In this document: piece after piece, positions 14,617 to 23,678 of the stretch
Numbering within the stretch: the first letter of the stretch is position 1
How the letters are laid out: each line of letters opens with the position of its first letter
IMG/VR virus record: IMGVR_UViG_3300006917_000003
Coordinates: 1-58,644 of that record
Strand: one strand, 5' to 3'
DNA from: a virus
Length of the DNA: 58,644 nucleotides
Translations under genes and position numbers: made by a program
Notes under the pieces: model-generated
What the model was told of the DNA's origin: nothing
Database searches by the model: none
The model's input: only the letters and a program-made list of their open reading frames with translations

Positions 14617-16455
14617 TTGCGTTGGTTTGCACTTGATCTTGAGACTTGGCTGATCTCCCCGGGCAACCTTGCCCCGCACCCCGTGTCGATCGCATGGGCC
14701 GACGTGGAGACGCCGCAAGCGGTCACGATCTGCAAGTGGGATGCTCCGTCTATCGAGAGGCACTTGCGCGACGTGCTGGTTTGCGGCGTCGTCGGGCACC
14801 ACGTCGCGTTCGACCTTGGCGTGATCGCCCAGTGGTATCCCAGCCTGCGCCCGCTCGTCTGGCAAGCCTACGACGAGGGGCGGGTGCGGGATACCAAGCT
14901 GGCCTGTCAGTTGGCCGACGTAGCATCTGGCGAGCCGTTGGGCAAGTACGACCTCGCGACGTGTTGCCAGCGCCTGTTGGGCGTGACGGTCACCGGCAAG
15001 CATGGCCCCGACGTGTGGCGCTTGCGCTACCGTGAACTGACCGACGTGCCGCTTGACCAGTGGCCCGCCGCCGCCCGCAACTACGCCGAGGCTGACGTGA
15101 CGCACACCGCTGAACTGTGGCGCAAAGTGCGAACCCATCCTCAAGATGTGAACTTCGATTCAACTGTGGAGTTTCACACCCGTGCTGGGTGGGCGCTCCA
15201 CTTGTCGGGTGCGTGGGGCTTGCGTACTGACCCCGAGGCGGTCGAGACGCTGGGCGTGCGGCTGGAGCAGCAGGTGCAGGCTTGCACCGACGCGCTGGCA
15301 GCGCACGGCGTCTTGCGGCGCGACGGCACCCGCGACCAGACGCTGGTGGCCAAGCTGGTCGAGGACGACTACAAGGCCCGAGGCGCGGCAGTGCCCAAGA
15401 CGCCCACAGGCCGCACCAAGACCGACACCGACGCGCTTGGCCCCTGCACGCACCCTGCGCTGGTGGCACTGCGGGAGTCGAGCAAGGCCCGCACCTTGAG
15501 CGGCACGTTCCTGCCGGTGCTCAAGAGCGGCACCAAACTGCCGATCAACCCCAACTACACGGTCGTGCGCGAGTCGGGCCGCACAAGCTGCTCCAACCCC
15601 AACATCCAGAACCTGCCCCGGGACGGCGGCGTGCGCGAGGCGTTCGTCGCCCGCAAGGGGTACGTTTACGCCTGCGCCGACTTCCATGTGGCCGAGTTGG
15701 TGTGCTTGGCCCAAGTGTGCCTCAAGCTGTTCGGGCGCAGCAGCATGGCCGACGCGCTGCGGGCGGGCATGGATCTGCACCTCACCACGGCGTCCAAGAT
15801 CTTGGGCCGCGAGTACGAGGAGACGGTCGCGCTTTACAAGGCGGGCGACAAGAAGGCCAAGGAGGCTCGCCAACTGGCCAAGGCGATGAACTTTGGCGTC
15901 CCGGGCGGCATGGCTGCGCCCAAGCTCCGCGAGTATCTGGAGGGCTACGGCATCCACCTGAGCGAAGCTGACGTGAAGAGCCTGCGCGACGGCTGGCTTG
16001 CGCTCTACCCTGAGATGGGCGAGTACTTCCGGCACCTGAAGGGGCTGGCTCGCGCCCGCGAGTTCAAGATCGTACACCCGCTGACCGGCTTCGTGCGTGG
16101 CGGCTGCGAGTACACCAGCGGGGCCAACCACTACTTCCAGCACCTGTGTGCTCAAGTGGCCAAGCAGGCGCTCTGGGACGTGTCGGTCGAGTGCTACACC
16201 GTGCCCGAGTCGGCGCTGTACGGCAGCCGCATCGTGGCGTTCGTCCACGATGAGATCATCTTGGAGTCGCCCGAGCACAAGGCTCCCGAGGCCGCAGAAC
16301 TGCTGGCCAAGCTCATGCAGTGGGCATCGCACACATGGATGCCCGACCTGCCGCTGCACGCCGAGGCACACCTCATGCGCCGCTGGTACAAGGCGGCGGG
16401 GCCTGTGCGCGACGAGCGTGGGCGACTAGTACCGTGGGAGCCAAAAGCGGTGTAG
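14617..16455 (+). CDS. polA-like: Family A DNA polymerase with 3'-5' exonuclease domain
   Basis: 612 aa from TTG at 14617, chosen because GGAGG lies six bases upstream. The exonuclease starts at residue 7 with D-L-E (Exo I) and includes HHVAFDL and an NYAEADVTHTAELW Exo III region. In the polymerase domain, SGRTSCSNPNIQNLPR precedes motif A, which is CADFHVAELV with catalytic Asp355 in place of the usual DYSQIEL. Motif B is RQLAKAMNFGVPGG and motif C is FVHDE with Asp545. There is no 5' nuclease domain. This is the replicative polymerase. The start codon is rare and lies just after the hairpin, which suggests low translation. Confidence 0.95.
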   Translation: MRWFALDLETWLISPGNLAPHPVSIAWADVETPQAVTICKWDAPSIERHLRDVLVCGVVGHHVAFDLGVIAQWYPSLRPLVWQAYDEGRVRDTKLACQLADVASGEPLGKYDLATCCQRLLGVTVTGKHGPDVWRLRYRELTDVPLDQWPAAARNYAEADVTHTAELWRKVRTHPQDVNFDSTVEFHTRAGWALHLSGAWGLRTDPEAVETLGVRLEQQVQACTDALAAHGVLRRDGTRDQTLVAKLVEDDYKARGAAVPKTPTGRTKTDTDALGPCTHPALVALRESSKARTLSGTFLPVLKSGTKLPINPNYTVVRESGRTSCSNPNIQNLPRDGGVREAFVARKGYVYACADFHVAELVCLAQVCLKLFGRSSMADALRAGMDLHLTTASKILGREYEETVALYKAGDKKAKEARQLAKAMNFGVPGGMAAPKLREYLEGYGIHLSEADVKSLRDGWLALYPEMGEYFRHLKGLARAREFKIVHPLTGFVRGGCEYTSGANHYFQHLCAQVAKQALWDVSVECYTVPESALYGSRIVAFVHDEIILESPEHKAPEAAELLAKLMQWASHTWMPDLPLHAEAHLMRRWYKAAGPVRDERGRLVPWEPKAV

Positions 16456-16501
16456 CCTTGCACGCCTGTCCGTGTATGATTGCGGGCAGGTGAGGTCGAG
16501 C

Positions 16502-18595
16502 ATGGCGCAGCGAGTCTATGTGGTACTGGACGGCAAGGGCACGCCCCTTGGCTTTGGCACACGGCTGGAAGCGGTTGCCGCCGCACAAGACGAGGCGGCA
16601 AAGACAGGCGGCATCGCGGTCGTGCAAGAGCCAGACCCTCGCGACGTGGACAAGGTTCGCAACCCAGTCGAGCCTGAGAAGCAGCCCGAGGCTGCGTACA
16701 AGATGTCGGGCCTTCCCGAGATCTGCATGGCCAAGTACGGGCAGTACAACCTCGACATCAACTTGGTCGAAGCCCTGAGCCTGCAAGAGGCGCTCGACCT
16801 CGTTCGCCCGCACCTGCCGCAGAGCGCCAAGTACAGCAAGATCTCCGACGACCTCTTGGGTGGACAGAGTGCGAACCTGCAAGACGAGAACCTGAACCAG
16901 TTTGGTATGCTGGGCCGCAACGCCAAGCTGGCCAAGGGCGACTCGCCAGACGGGCGCATGGCGCTGGCGTTTGGCCTGTCCTTGGCTCCGCACCAAGCGG
17001 GCCTGCGGCTGACGGGCAAGGCTACGCCCCACGGCTGGGAGCCGCCTGCTGACTTTGGCGAGAAGAAGTTTGGCGACAAGCTGTTCGACTCCAAGTACCG
17101 AGACGTGTCCGGCGAACTGTACGAGTTGAGCGAGGCCAAGCTGGGCGAGCGCGGTGCGTACACCACCTGCTACCTGTCCACGTCCGACTGCCGTGCGTCC
17201 TGCCTCGTCCACAGTGGGCAGAACGCAGCCAGCATCGAGGCGCTGACCGCCAAGTTGTGCCTGACCCGGGCGCTGTACGCCGAGCCTGCGGCCTTCTGCC
17301 GCCTGCTCTTGGAGAACCTGCGCCGCTACTTCACTTGGGGCGGCTGCGGCGACTTCGACCTGTTCGTTCGGCTCAACGTGTTCAGCGACATCCCGTGGGA
17401 ACTGTTCTTCCCCGACCTGATCGACCCCTTCAAGAAGGTGGCGATGCGTGCGCCGGACGGCAACAAGGACAGCAAGTACCCGCCACCCGTGTGGGACGGC
17501 AAGAAGTGGCAGAACAAGGACGCCTACCTTCAGCGTCCGCAGACAGGCCACGGCAGCTTCTACGACTACACCAAGGTGCCCGCCCGCATGGAGGTGTTTG
17601 CACACCTCCTGTCGATGGTTCACAAGACCAAGAAGACCGACGTGTTGCAAGCGGCCAAGAGCTTCTACCACCTCACCTTCTCGTTCAGCGGCAACAACGA
17701 GGCCGACAGCGTCTGGCACTTGGAGCGTGGCGACAAGGTCGCGGTGGTGTTCGTGCTGGAGCGGCTGGAGAAGTACGGCGGCGAGCAGGTGCGTCGTGGG
17801 GCCAAGACTGTTGGCGTGACGCCGGACACCACTCGACGAACGCTGCGGCTGCCGCGTGACACCCCAACCAAGACGATCACCGTTCTGGGGCAACTGCTCA
17901 AGTACGCAGACTCTGGCACCTACAGCAAGGACTCCGATCTTGGGCGGTTCTTGAAAGCCAACGGACTGGCACTCCCCGCTGACCCTCACCCGCGAGAGCG
18001 CGAGTTCTGGGCAGCCGAGACGGCCAGTCACTTGGGCTTCCGCTTTGCGCCCAACGACTTCAGGCTCCCCGTCAGTCCAGACAGCGAGGGCAACCTGCGC
18101 GGCGAGTTTGAGGGCGACTGGTTCTACAACCTCAAGTTTCCGTCTGGGCCGTTCGCGGGCTATCCGATCCTCAACGCTGACCGCAACGACTTGCGGGCCA
18201 AGGACGGGCTGATCTTGCACAAGACGTTCGGCAAGGACAGTGGCGCGATCGTCGGCTTGGACTTCAAGGTGGCCAAGATCCGCATCGCACTCGACGAGTA
18301 CGCCGTCGTCAAGCGGCTGGGTGGCAAGAAGCTCCAGTACTACGACGCCAGCGGTGAGCCGGTCAGCAGCAAGTACCAAGCAGCGTTGTGGCCCACGCAG
18401 CGCGAGGCCGAGGACGCTATCCGCGCCGGTCGCTTCCCCCGCGACGTGATCGTGCGCCGAGAGGGCGAGCTTGCACAGGTGAAGCTCGATCTGGAAAAGA
18501 ACCGCTTCGTCACGCCGGTCTACAAGGAGGGCGACGTGTTCTACGTTGCCCAGACCCCGCCGCAGACGATGGACGGCTCGCAGGAGCATGGATGA
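16502..18595 (+). CDS. gp88-like phage protein with extra N-terminal RNP-linked module
   Basis: 697 aa from ATG at 16502. Residues 1-48 are a small beta-beta-alpha-beta module (GFGTRLEAVAAA), followed by VRNP at 52-55. The body matches the gene-product-88 family known from actinobacteriophages: TTCYLSTSDCRASCLVHSGQNA with its cysteine set, RLNVFSDIPWE, and later FSGNNEADSVW and VAVVF. The family's role is unknown; it is usually in replication regions. The last 250 aa include a second module (WPTQREAEDAI) not usual in the family. It overlaps the next gene by ATGA. Domain fusion with an NP linker is the odd feature. Confidence 0.82.
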   Translation: MAQRVYVVLDGKGTPLGFGTRLEAVAAAQDEAAKTGGIAVVQEPDPRDVDKVRNPVEPEKQPEAAYKMSGLPEICMAKYGQYNLDINLVEALSLQEALDLVRPHLPQSAKYSKISDDLLGGQSANLQDENLNQFGMLGRNAKLAKGDSPDGRMALAFGLSLAPHQAGLRLTGKATPHGWEPPADFGEKKFGDKLFDSKYRDVSGELYELSEAKLGERGAYTTCYLSTSDCRASCLVHSGQNAASIEALTAKLCLTRALYAEPAAFCRLLLENLRRYFTWGGCGDFDLFVRLNVFSDIPWELFFPDLIDPFKKVAMRAPDGNKDSKYPPPVWDGKKWQNKDAYLQRPQTGHGSFYDYTKVPARMEVFAHLLSMVHKTKKTDVLQAAKSFYHLTFSFSGNNEADSVWHLERGDKVAVVFVLERLEKYGGEQVRRGAKTVGVTPDTTRRTLRLPRDTPTKTITVLGQLLKYADSGTYSKDSDLGRFLKANGLALPADPHPREREFWAAETASHLGFRFAPNDFRLPVSPDSEGNLRGEFEGDWFYNLKFPSGPFAGYPILNADRNDLRAKDGLILHKTFGKDSGAIVGLDFKVAKIRIALDEYAVVKRLGGKKLQYYDASGEPVSSKYQAALWPTQREAEDAIRAGRFPRDVIVRREGELAQVKLDLEKNRFVTPVYKEGDVFYVAQTPPQTMDGSQEHG

Positions 18596-19296
18596 CCAAG
18601 GACTTGACCATCCCCGAGTTGCCGCGCTTCCAGTACGACACGCCGACCGTGGCCGTGGACGAACTTGTGCTCGACGCCGAGGCGCTCAACGCCTACATCC
18701 GGCGAGCCGAGAGCGCCTACAACCGCGCCAACGTCAAGTACTGCATCGGGCAGGACTGCCCCGACAAGGGCAAGGGCAAGGCCGACTTGGAGGCCGACAC
18801 GGGTGCAGAACTGTACCTCGACTGCTCAGGCTTCGCTTGGTGGGCGACCTACCGGCGCGGCATCTGGGCGCACGCCCCGGGTAAAGATCCCAAGGGCAGC
18901 GAGAACTGGGTGGTCATCTCGCAGCCGCTCCCGGGCACGACTGTGCGCTACGGGGCAGCACCGGGACGCAGCTACGGGCACTCAGGCGTCATCATCGCAC
19001 CGGGGCCAGACGGCAACTTCCAGACGCTCGACTCGACCAACGAAGGCCCGCCCAAGGCGTCCGAGGGGTCGATCGTCTACCGTCCAGACGGGCGCAAGAA
19101 GTGGCTGGCACCCAACCGCCCCAACCCGCAGTTCCTTGTGTCGAGCGAGGCGATCATCTCCAAGGGCGGGCAGCCCTACCCGCGCAAGCAGAACCTGCTG
19201 CTGGCTGCGGCCAAGCACCCGATTGCCACGCTCAGTCTGGCGACGGTTGCACTGATCGGACTGGGCTACTACCTCTACCGCAGGCAGACAGCATGA
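18592..19296 (+). CDS. NlpC/P60-like peptidase with C-terminal membrane anchor
   Basis: 234 aa from ATG at 18592. LDCSGFAWW with Cys78 and SYGHSGVII with His130 fit the NlpC/P60 (CHAP-like) catalytic pair. Residues about 206-228 form one membrane segment followed by YRRQTA. The family cleaves peptide bonds in peptidoglycan. The anchor topology equals that of the virion-operon membrane proteins, although this gene is in the replication-side operon, so it could be a virion-associated entry enzyme or a late lysis factor. It overlaps the neighbouring genes at both ends by 4 bp. Confidence 0.75.
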   Translation: MTKDLTIPELPRFQYDTPTVAVDELVLDAEALNAYIRRAESAYNRANVKYCIGQDCPDKGKGKADLEADTGAELYLDCSGFAWWATYRRGIWAHAPGKDPKGSENWVVISQPLPGTTVRYGAAPGRSYGHSGVIIAPGPDGNFQTLDSTNEGPPKASEGSIVYRPDGRKKWLAPNRPNPQFLVSSEAIISKGGQPYPRKQNLLLAAAKHPIATLSLATVALIGLGYYLYRRQTA

Positions 19297-20129
19297 AGCA
19301 GCGCAACCCCGCAAGAACCGTGGCTGACCTGCCCGCCGGGGTGGTGGTCAAGCTGGTCAAGACGCCGAAAAACATCTCTGCGATGTTGCAACGCAAAGGA
19401 GAGCAGAGGATCGTCGGAGTCATGGCCACCAAGGCGTGGTGGCGGCGAGGCAAGGCCGACCCTTACACCGTCGATTTTGCCCAAGCCCCCAAGGGCTGGG
19501 GACCGCTGCTGTACGACGTGGTCATGGAGGCTGCGGGCGCAAGCGGCCTCACGTCCGACCGCAAAGAGGTCAGCGACGCAGCACGCGCCGTGTGGCAGCA
19601 CTACAGGGACAAGCGCCCCGACGTGCGTAGCGAGATCACCACGCTGGACCATGAGCCAGATCTCGACCCACGCTACAGCGAGCGCGGCTTCAGCCTGTCT
19701 CCACTGGCCCGGGTCTACTATGCCACCGGCACGCCGACGATCGACGCCCTGCGGCGGGCAGGAAGGCTGGTGGTCGAGGGCGAGGCCGCGCCGCTGGCGG
19801 CGGTGGCCAACCCTAGCCCGCGCACCTTCATCCCACCCAAGGCCGTGGCCGACCAAGCCCGCATGGGTCTGGCGCTGCGCGAGTCCTTGCCGCCGTCGCA
19901 AAGGTGCTGTACTACTGTGGGCATCCGCAGGGCTGTGCAGTTGGCCAACCGACAGCCCGTGAGCGTGTCCACGCTCAAGCGGATGCGGTCCTACTTTCAG
20001 CGTCATGCTGTGGATTCACGCGGCGTGGGCTGGCGAGAGACCAGCAAGGGTTGGCAGGCCCACCTCGCGTGGGGTGGCGACGCTGGACGCAAGTGGTGCA
20101 ACGAGATCTTGGACAGGCTGGGGGAATAG
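19293..20129 (+). CDS. GNAT-like domain plus phage virion-associated C-terminal domain
   Basis: 278 aa from ATG at 19293, which overlaps the previous stop (ATGA); the protein starts MKQRNPART. Residues 50-110 (PKGWGPLLYDVVMEAAG, then LTSDRKEVSDAARAVW) match a phage acetyltransferase-like domain with an acetyl-CoA-binding helix. The C-terminal 70 aa (TLKRMRSYFQRH..D..G.GW, AHLAWGGDAGRKW) match a domain often attached to phage head proteases and structural proteins. A substrate is not evident. It is the first of four adjacent genes that carry RNP motifs. Confidence 0.65.
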   Translation: MKQRNPARTVADLPAGVVVKLVKTPKNISAMLQRKGEQRIVGVMATKAWWRRGKADPYTVDFAQAPKGWGPLLYDVVMEAAGASGLTSDRKEVSDAARAVWQHYRDKRPDVRSEITTLDHEPDLDPRYSERGFSLSPLARVYYATGTPTIDALRRAGRLVVEGEAAPLAAVANPSPRTFIPPKAVADQARMGLALRESLPPSQRCCTTVGIRRAVQLANRQPVSVSTLKRMRSYFQRHAVDSRGVGWRETSKGWQAHLAWGGDAGRKWCNEILDRLGE

Positions 20130-21044
20130 ATGGCTGGACGACCCTTGCGACGGATGCGCCTGCGGAACCCTGAGACGCGGCAGTGGATTGAGTACGTCCC
20201 CGGCTTGCCCAACGACACCTTCGTGTCTTACGGTGGTCCCAACTTCAAGCCCGAGCGCAAGAAGCTGCACAAGAAGATCTTGCAGCAGGTCCTGAGCGAC
20301 TGCACCAAGGACAAGAAAAAGCAGGCCATCATGACGATGGGCGGCCCCGCTTCGGGCAAGTCGTTTGCGCTGAAGTCCTTGGACACCAGCGGCTTTGTCC
20401 ACATCGACAGCGATGCGATCAAGGGCCTCTTGCCCGAGTATCTGGTGGCCATTGAAGCCCATGCTCGCAACGCCGCTTCGATGGTGCATGACGAGTCGAG
20501 CGAGTTGGCCGAGGCCGCACTGGCGACGGCGATCCAGCGCGGTTGCAATCTGGTCTACGACGGCACGGGCAAGAACGCCGCCAAGTACGCACGGATCATC
20601 GACCAGTTGCACGACGCTGGCTACTCTGTGCGGCTGATCTACGTCCATGTGGACCCCAGCGTTGCAGTGCCCCGGGCGCTCGACCGCGCCGAGCGGTCAG
20701 GTCGCTACGTCCCCGACTACGTCATCCAAGAAGCCTACGCCAGCATCCCGTACAACTTCGCGGAGATCGCCAACCGCGCCGACGCTTGGACGCTGTTCGA
20801 CACCACCGAGACGCCTGCGCGGCTGGTCGCGTCCAAGGAGTCGCACCAGCGCCCGCAGGTGTTCAAGCCCATGCTGCTGGAGTCGTTCGTTTCCAAGTAC
20901 CCGCAGAAGGCTGAGTTGAAGCTCAACCCGCGCCGCAACCCTGTCCGCAACCCCGTGCAGATCGACGCCAAGGCGTTTGAGCAGGCCCTGTCGAGCTACC
21001 TGCGCTCGCGCAGCGCCGACGACGGCGACACTGGCCTGAGCTAG
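20130..21044 (+). CDS. Zeta-toxin-like P-loop kinase
   Basis: 304 aa from ATG at 20130. Walker A GGPASGKS at 71-78 is followed by HIDSDAIKGLLPEY at 91-104, ESSELAEAAL, a YDGTGKN block and an arginine-rich lid (RALDRAERSGRYVP), all typical of zeta-toxin/UDP-GlcNAc-kinase-like proteins. No epsilon antitoxin is adjacent, so a toxin-antitoxin pair is unlikely. Phage homologues may phosphorylate nucleotides, sugars or host proteins. RNP motifs occur at 12-14 and in a cluster near residue 272 (LNPRRNPVRNP), separating N- and C-terminal extensions from the kinase core. Confidence 0.82.
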   Translation: MAGRPLRRMRLRNPETRQWIEYVPGLPNDTFVSYGGPNFKPERKKLHKKILQQVLSDCTKDKKKQAIMTMGGPASGKSFALKSLDTSGFVHIDSDAIKGLLPEYLVAIEAHARNAASMVHDESSELAEAALATAIQRGCNLVYDGTGKNAAKYARIIDQLHDAGYSVRLIYVHVDPSVAVPRALDRAERSGRYVPDYVIQEAYASIPYNFAEIANRADAWTLFDTTETPARLVASKESHQRPQVFKPMLLESFVSKYPQKAELKLNPRRNPVRNPVQIDAKAFEQALSSYLRSRSADDGDTGLS

Positions 21045-21053
21045 GAGCGAGTC

Positions 21054-21863
21054 ATGGCTGGTCAGCTTTCTTCCGACGACCTCAACAAGCTCACTGCCGT
21101 CAAGCTCAAGCACATCAGCGCGGGGGGTAAACTCCCCCCGCGCTGTAAGATTACCTATGCCCCACTGCGATCCGAGTACCTGCTTGATGGGATCGATCTG
21201 TACGGTTACATCTCCCCCCCAGTGTCGGAAAAGTACCAATACTACTATGTTATGGAAGGGTTTTGGTACGAAAGAGCCGGGGCTTTCTTCGCGGGGCGAG
21301 TTGTTGGCACCTTCTCGACGTTGAAAGAAGCGGAAAAAGCCCTAAAGCGCCTTGCCAAGCGATACCAGCGATGGGGCATCGAGCGCAACCCCGCCGAGGT
21401 GGTGGACGCGGGCTACTCGCCGCTGACCTACTTCGGCAGCAAGCATCACGGCAAGAAGCGGCTGGTGGCGATCGACCTCGACGCACCAGACGCTGCCCCG
21501 GGCACCGAATACTACAAGACCAAGGAGGTCTGGCGGCGGTGGTCAAAGCGCGGGGGCAAGCTCAAGAAGCCCGTGCTGGACGAGGTGATCCCGGGCGCAC
21601 CGCCGCACGCGGTGGCGTTCCTCGATTGGCACTACGACGGCAGCCCGCAGTGGATCTACATCGACTACCTGCACGTTCGCGGCGACATGCGCGGGCGCAA
21701 GCTCGCCCGCAAGCTGATCCAGACCCTGATCGACCTCAACCCGCAGTTGACCCTGCTTGACTTCGGGAAGATGATGCAGGAGGAGATCGGCCACCTGATG
21801 CAGTCCATGCGCGAGAAATACAAGGGCCAGATCGAGGTGATCGGCAAGAACTGGTACTCGTAG
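21054..21863 (+). CDS. GNAT-family N-acetyltransferase-like protein with N-terminal module
   Basis: 269 aa. Residues 60-105 form a small module ending TFSTLKEAEKALKRLAKRYQ, followed by ERNP at 110-113. The C-terminal half carries GNAT motif A: IYIDYLHVRGDMRGRKLARKL near 200-217, with the R-G-R-K-L-A acetyl-CoA loop and a preceding strand. The acceptor is unknown; phage GNATs can modify DNA bases, tRNA or host proteins. It is separated by 9 bp from its neighbours within an operon of RNP-bearing proteins. Bases 21120-21340 use noticeably more A/T-rich codons than the surroundings. Confidence 0.65.
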   Translation: MAGQLSSDDLNKLTAVKLKHISAGGKLPPRCKITYAPLRSEYLLDGIDLYGYISPPVSEKYQYYYVMEGFWYERAGAFFAGRVVGTFSTLKEAEKALKRLAKRYQRWGIERNPAEVVDAGYSPLTYFGSKHHGKKRLVAIDLDAPDAAPGTEYYKTKEVWRRWSKRGGKLKKPVLDEVIPGAPPHAVAFLDWHYDGSPQWIYIDYLHVRGDMRGRKLARKLIQTLIDLNPQLTLLDFGKMMQEEIGHLMQSMREKYKGQIEVIGKNWYS

Positions 21864-21871
21864 GAGAGAGC

Positions 21872-23656
21872 ATGGCAGGCCGTCGCAACCCCAATGCCTA
21901 CACCCAGCGCAACCCGCGCCAACCCGCGCAGAAGGCGTGGGTCGCCAAGTACCCGCAGAGCCACTTCGATCACCCGCCTGCGATGGCGGGAGAGACGCGC
22001 ACGCACTTCAACTTGCACACGGGCGGCTACACCATCGACGCCAAGAAGCCGGAAGGCTGGCGAGCGCGTGACAAGAAGGCCATGTCGGTGGTCATGCTGG
22101 GGGCGACGTTTGAGTACGCCCCCGCTGGCCACCGAGAGTACAGCGAGGGGCCAAAGGCTGGGCGGCGCAACGTCCATGCTTGGGTGTACGGTCAAGAGAG
22201 CCTTGAGCAGGTCGATCTGTCGAAAGGCTGGCGACCGTGCCGCTACAGCCAAAACCCGCCCTGCTTCGTGGACATGCAGACCAAGCAGTGCCTGCCCAAC
22301 GACCGCTCGATCGACGTCTACTTGGGCAGCAAGCCAAATGTCGAGTACACGATCGCGACTCGCAAGAGCAAGCCCGACGTGCTTGCCGTGTTCGACACCG
22401 CGCAAGAGGCCGAGCAGGCGCTGCGTGCTGGCGGCTACCCCGCCAAGGCGTTCGTGCTGCGCCGGTCCAAGCCATCCAAGTACGAGCATGGCAAGGCCGT
22501 ACCGTGGGCACCCACCATGTTTTGGCGACCCTCTGCTGCCAAGGTCCGCAACCCCGACGCGATGCTGGAAGCTATCGAGAGGGAGAACTTGCGAGCAGCA
22601 GAGCAGCTTGCAAAGCACAACTCGCGAGAGCTTGCGGTTCTTGCGAGCATCGCACGCGAGTCCGGCTGGGACGTCGAGCGGCTGACCTCTTCCGCGCAAG
22701 CCTTCACGCGGGAAGGCTCGCGGCTCTTCGTCATGCAGCGAGGCAAGGGATGGTACGTTGAAGTCGGACCCGTGCTTGACCCCACACAAGCAAAGCGCGG
22801 CTACTATGGCGGCACCGTTGCCCGCGTGCTTGAAGGGCCGGACGGCAAGCGGGTGCATGTGTCGAGGCGTGCAGCCTTCCGCACTGCGGCCAAGTTCATG
22901 CGATTGAACGCCACCAAGGTCCGCAACCCCTACATCGACAAGTTCATCCCACCGGGGGGCAAGGGCTACCAATACGTCTACAGCGAGGAGGACGTGGCCC
23001 TGCGCCACGCCAAGAAGGCCCAACGCATCGAGGCGCTCAAGCACAAGGAAGCCCAGTTGCGCCAAGCCATCGAGCGCGACGTGGCCAAGGGCGACGACAC
23101 CGCGCTGGCGGCGGGGCTGATCTTGGCCACCTACGAGCGCCCCGGCAACCCCGAGTCTGCCAAGGAGGGCCACTACGGAGTGACCGGCTGGGAGTGCCGC
23201 CACCTGTCGGTGGACGGGCGCAAGGCCGTGATCGACTACATCGGCAAGAGCGGCGTCCACCAGACCAAAGAGGTGGACAACCCGACGCTGGTGCGGGCGC
23301 TCTCCCGCAAGGCCAAGGGTTGCACGCGCCGGGGCGGCAAGCTCATGCGAGTGTCAGCGTCTGCGGTCAATCGCTACCTCGATAGCTTTGACATTAGCTC
23401 CAAAGATCTTCGCACCTTTGGTGCAAACACTGAAATGCAAAAGGAACTTCGCCTCGCACGTCGCGCCGGGCCTGACCTGAGCACGCTCAAGTCTAGGGAC
23501 GTGAGGAGGGTGCTCAAGGCCGAGTTCAACGCGGCGCTAGGCGTCGTAGCCGGTCGGCTGGGACACACCACCAGCGTGCTCCGCAAGCAGTATCTGGTGT
23601 CAAGCATCGAGCCTACCTACTTGGAATCTGGCTCGATTGTTCAGACCTTTGCGTAA
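21872..23656 (+). CDS. Type IB DNA topoisomerase fused to NP-linked N-terminal modules
   Basis: 594 aa. The C-terminal 240 aa match poxvirus/bacterial topoisomerase IB, with all five catalytic residues: Arg423 (ERPGN), Lys459 (IGKSG), Arg514 (KDLRTFG), His565 (LGHTTS) and Tyr574 (RKQYL). The His-to-Tyr distance of 9 and Arg-to-Lys distance of 36 agree with vaccinia (9 and 37). Residues 1-350 are foreign to the family. RRNP and QRNP stand at 4-15, a module with FDTAQEAEQAL follows, then VRNP at 225-228, another module, and VRNP at 350-353 directly before the topoisomerase. It would relax supercoils during replication or packaging. Confidence 0.85.
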   Translation: MAGRRNPNAYTQRNPRQPAQKAWVAKYPQSHFDHPPAMAGETRTHFNLHTGGYTIDAKKPEGWRARDKKAMSVVMLGATFEYAPAGHREYSEGPKAGRRNVHAWVYGQESLEQVDLSKGWRPCRYSQNPPCFVDMQTKQCLPNDRSIDVYLGSKPNVEYTIATRKSKPDVLAVFDTAQEAEQALRAGGYPAKAFVLRRSKPSKYEHGKAVPWAPTMFWRPSAAKVRNPDAMLEAIERENLRAAEQLAKHNSRELAVLASIARESGWDVERLTSSAQAFTREGSRLFVMQRGKGWYVEVGPVLDPTQAKRGYYGGTVARVLEGPDGKRVHVSRRAAFRTAAKFMRLNATKVRNPYIDKFIPPGGKGYQYVYSEEDVALRHAKKAQRIEALKHKEAQLRQAIERDVAKGDDTALAAGLILATYERPGNPESAKEGHYGVTGWECRHLSVDGRKAVIDYIGKSGVHQTKEVDNPTLVRALSRKAKGCTRRGGKLMRVSASAVNRYLDSFDISSKDLRTFGANTEMQKELRLARRAGPDLSTLKSRDVRRVLKAEFNAALGVVAGRLGHTTSVLRKQYLVSSIEPTYLESGSIVQTFA

Positions 23657-23678
23657 GGCAAAGAGCTTTTCCTAACGC
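23651..23678. terminator. Inverted repeat between convergent genes
   Basis: GCGTAAGG (23651-23658) faces CCTAACGC (23671-23678) with one mismatch. The middle holds AAAGAGCTTTT, which can extend the stem. It covers both stop codons of the converging topoisomerase and small membrane-protein genes, so it may end transcription from both sides. There is no long T run. Confidence 0.4.

Noticed and set aside
16373-18589. Minus-strand open frame of 738 codons
   Set aside because: It is the exact shadow of the gp88-like gene, which has a recognisable family pattern and coupled neighbours.
20130-21044. Zeta toxin as part of a toxin-antitoxin plasmid-stability pair
   Set aside because: No epsilon-like or other small antitoxin gene is adjacent, and the gene is embedded in a coupled operon of phage enzymes.
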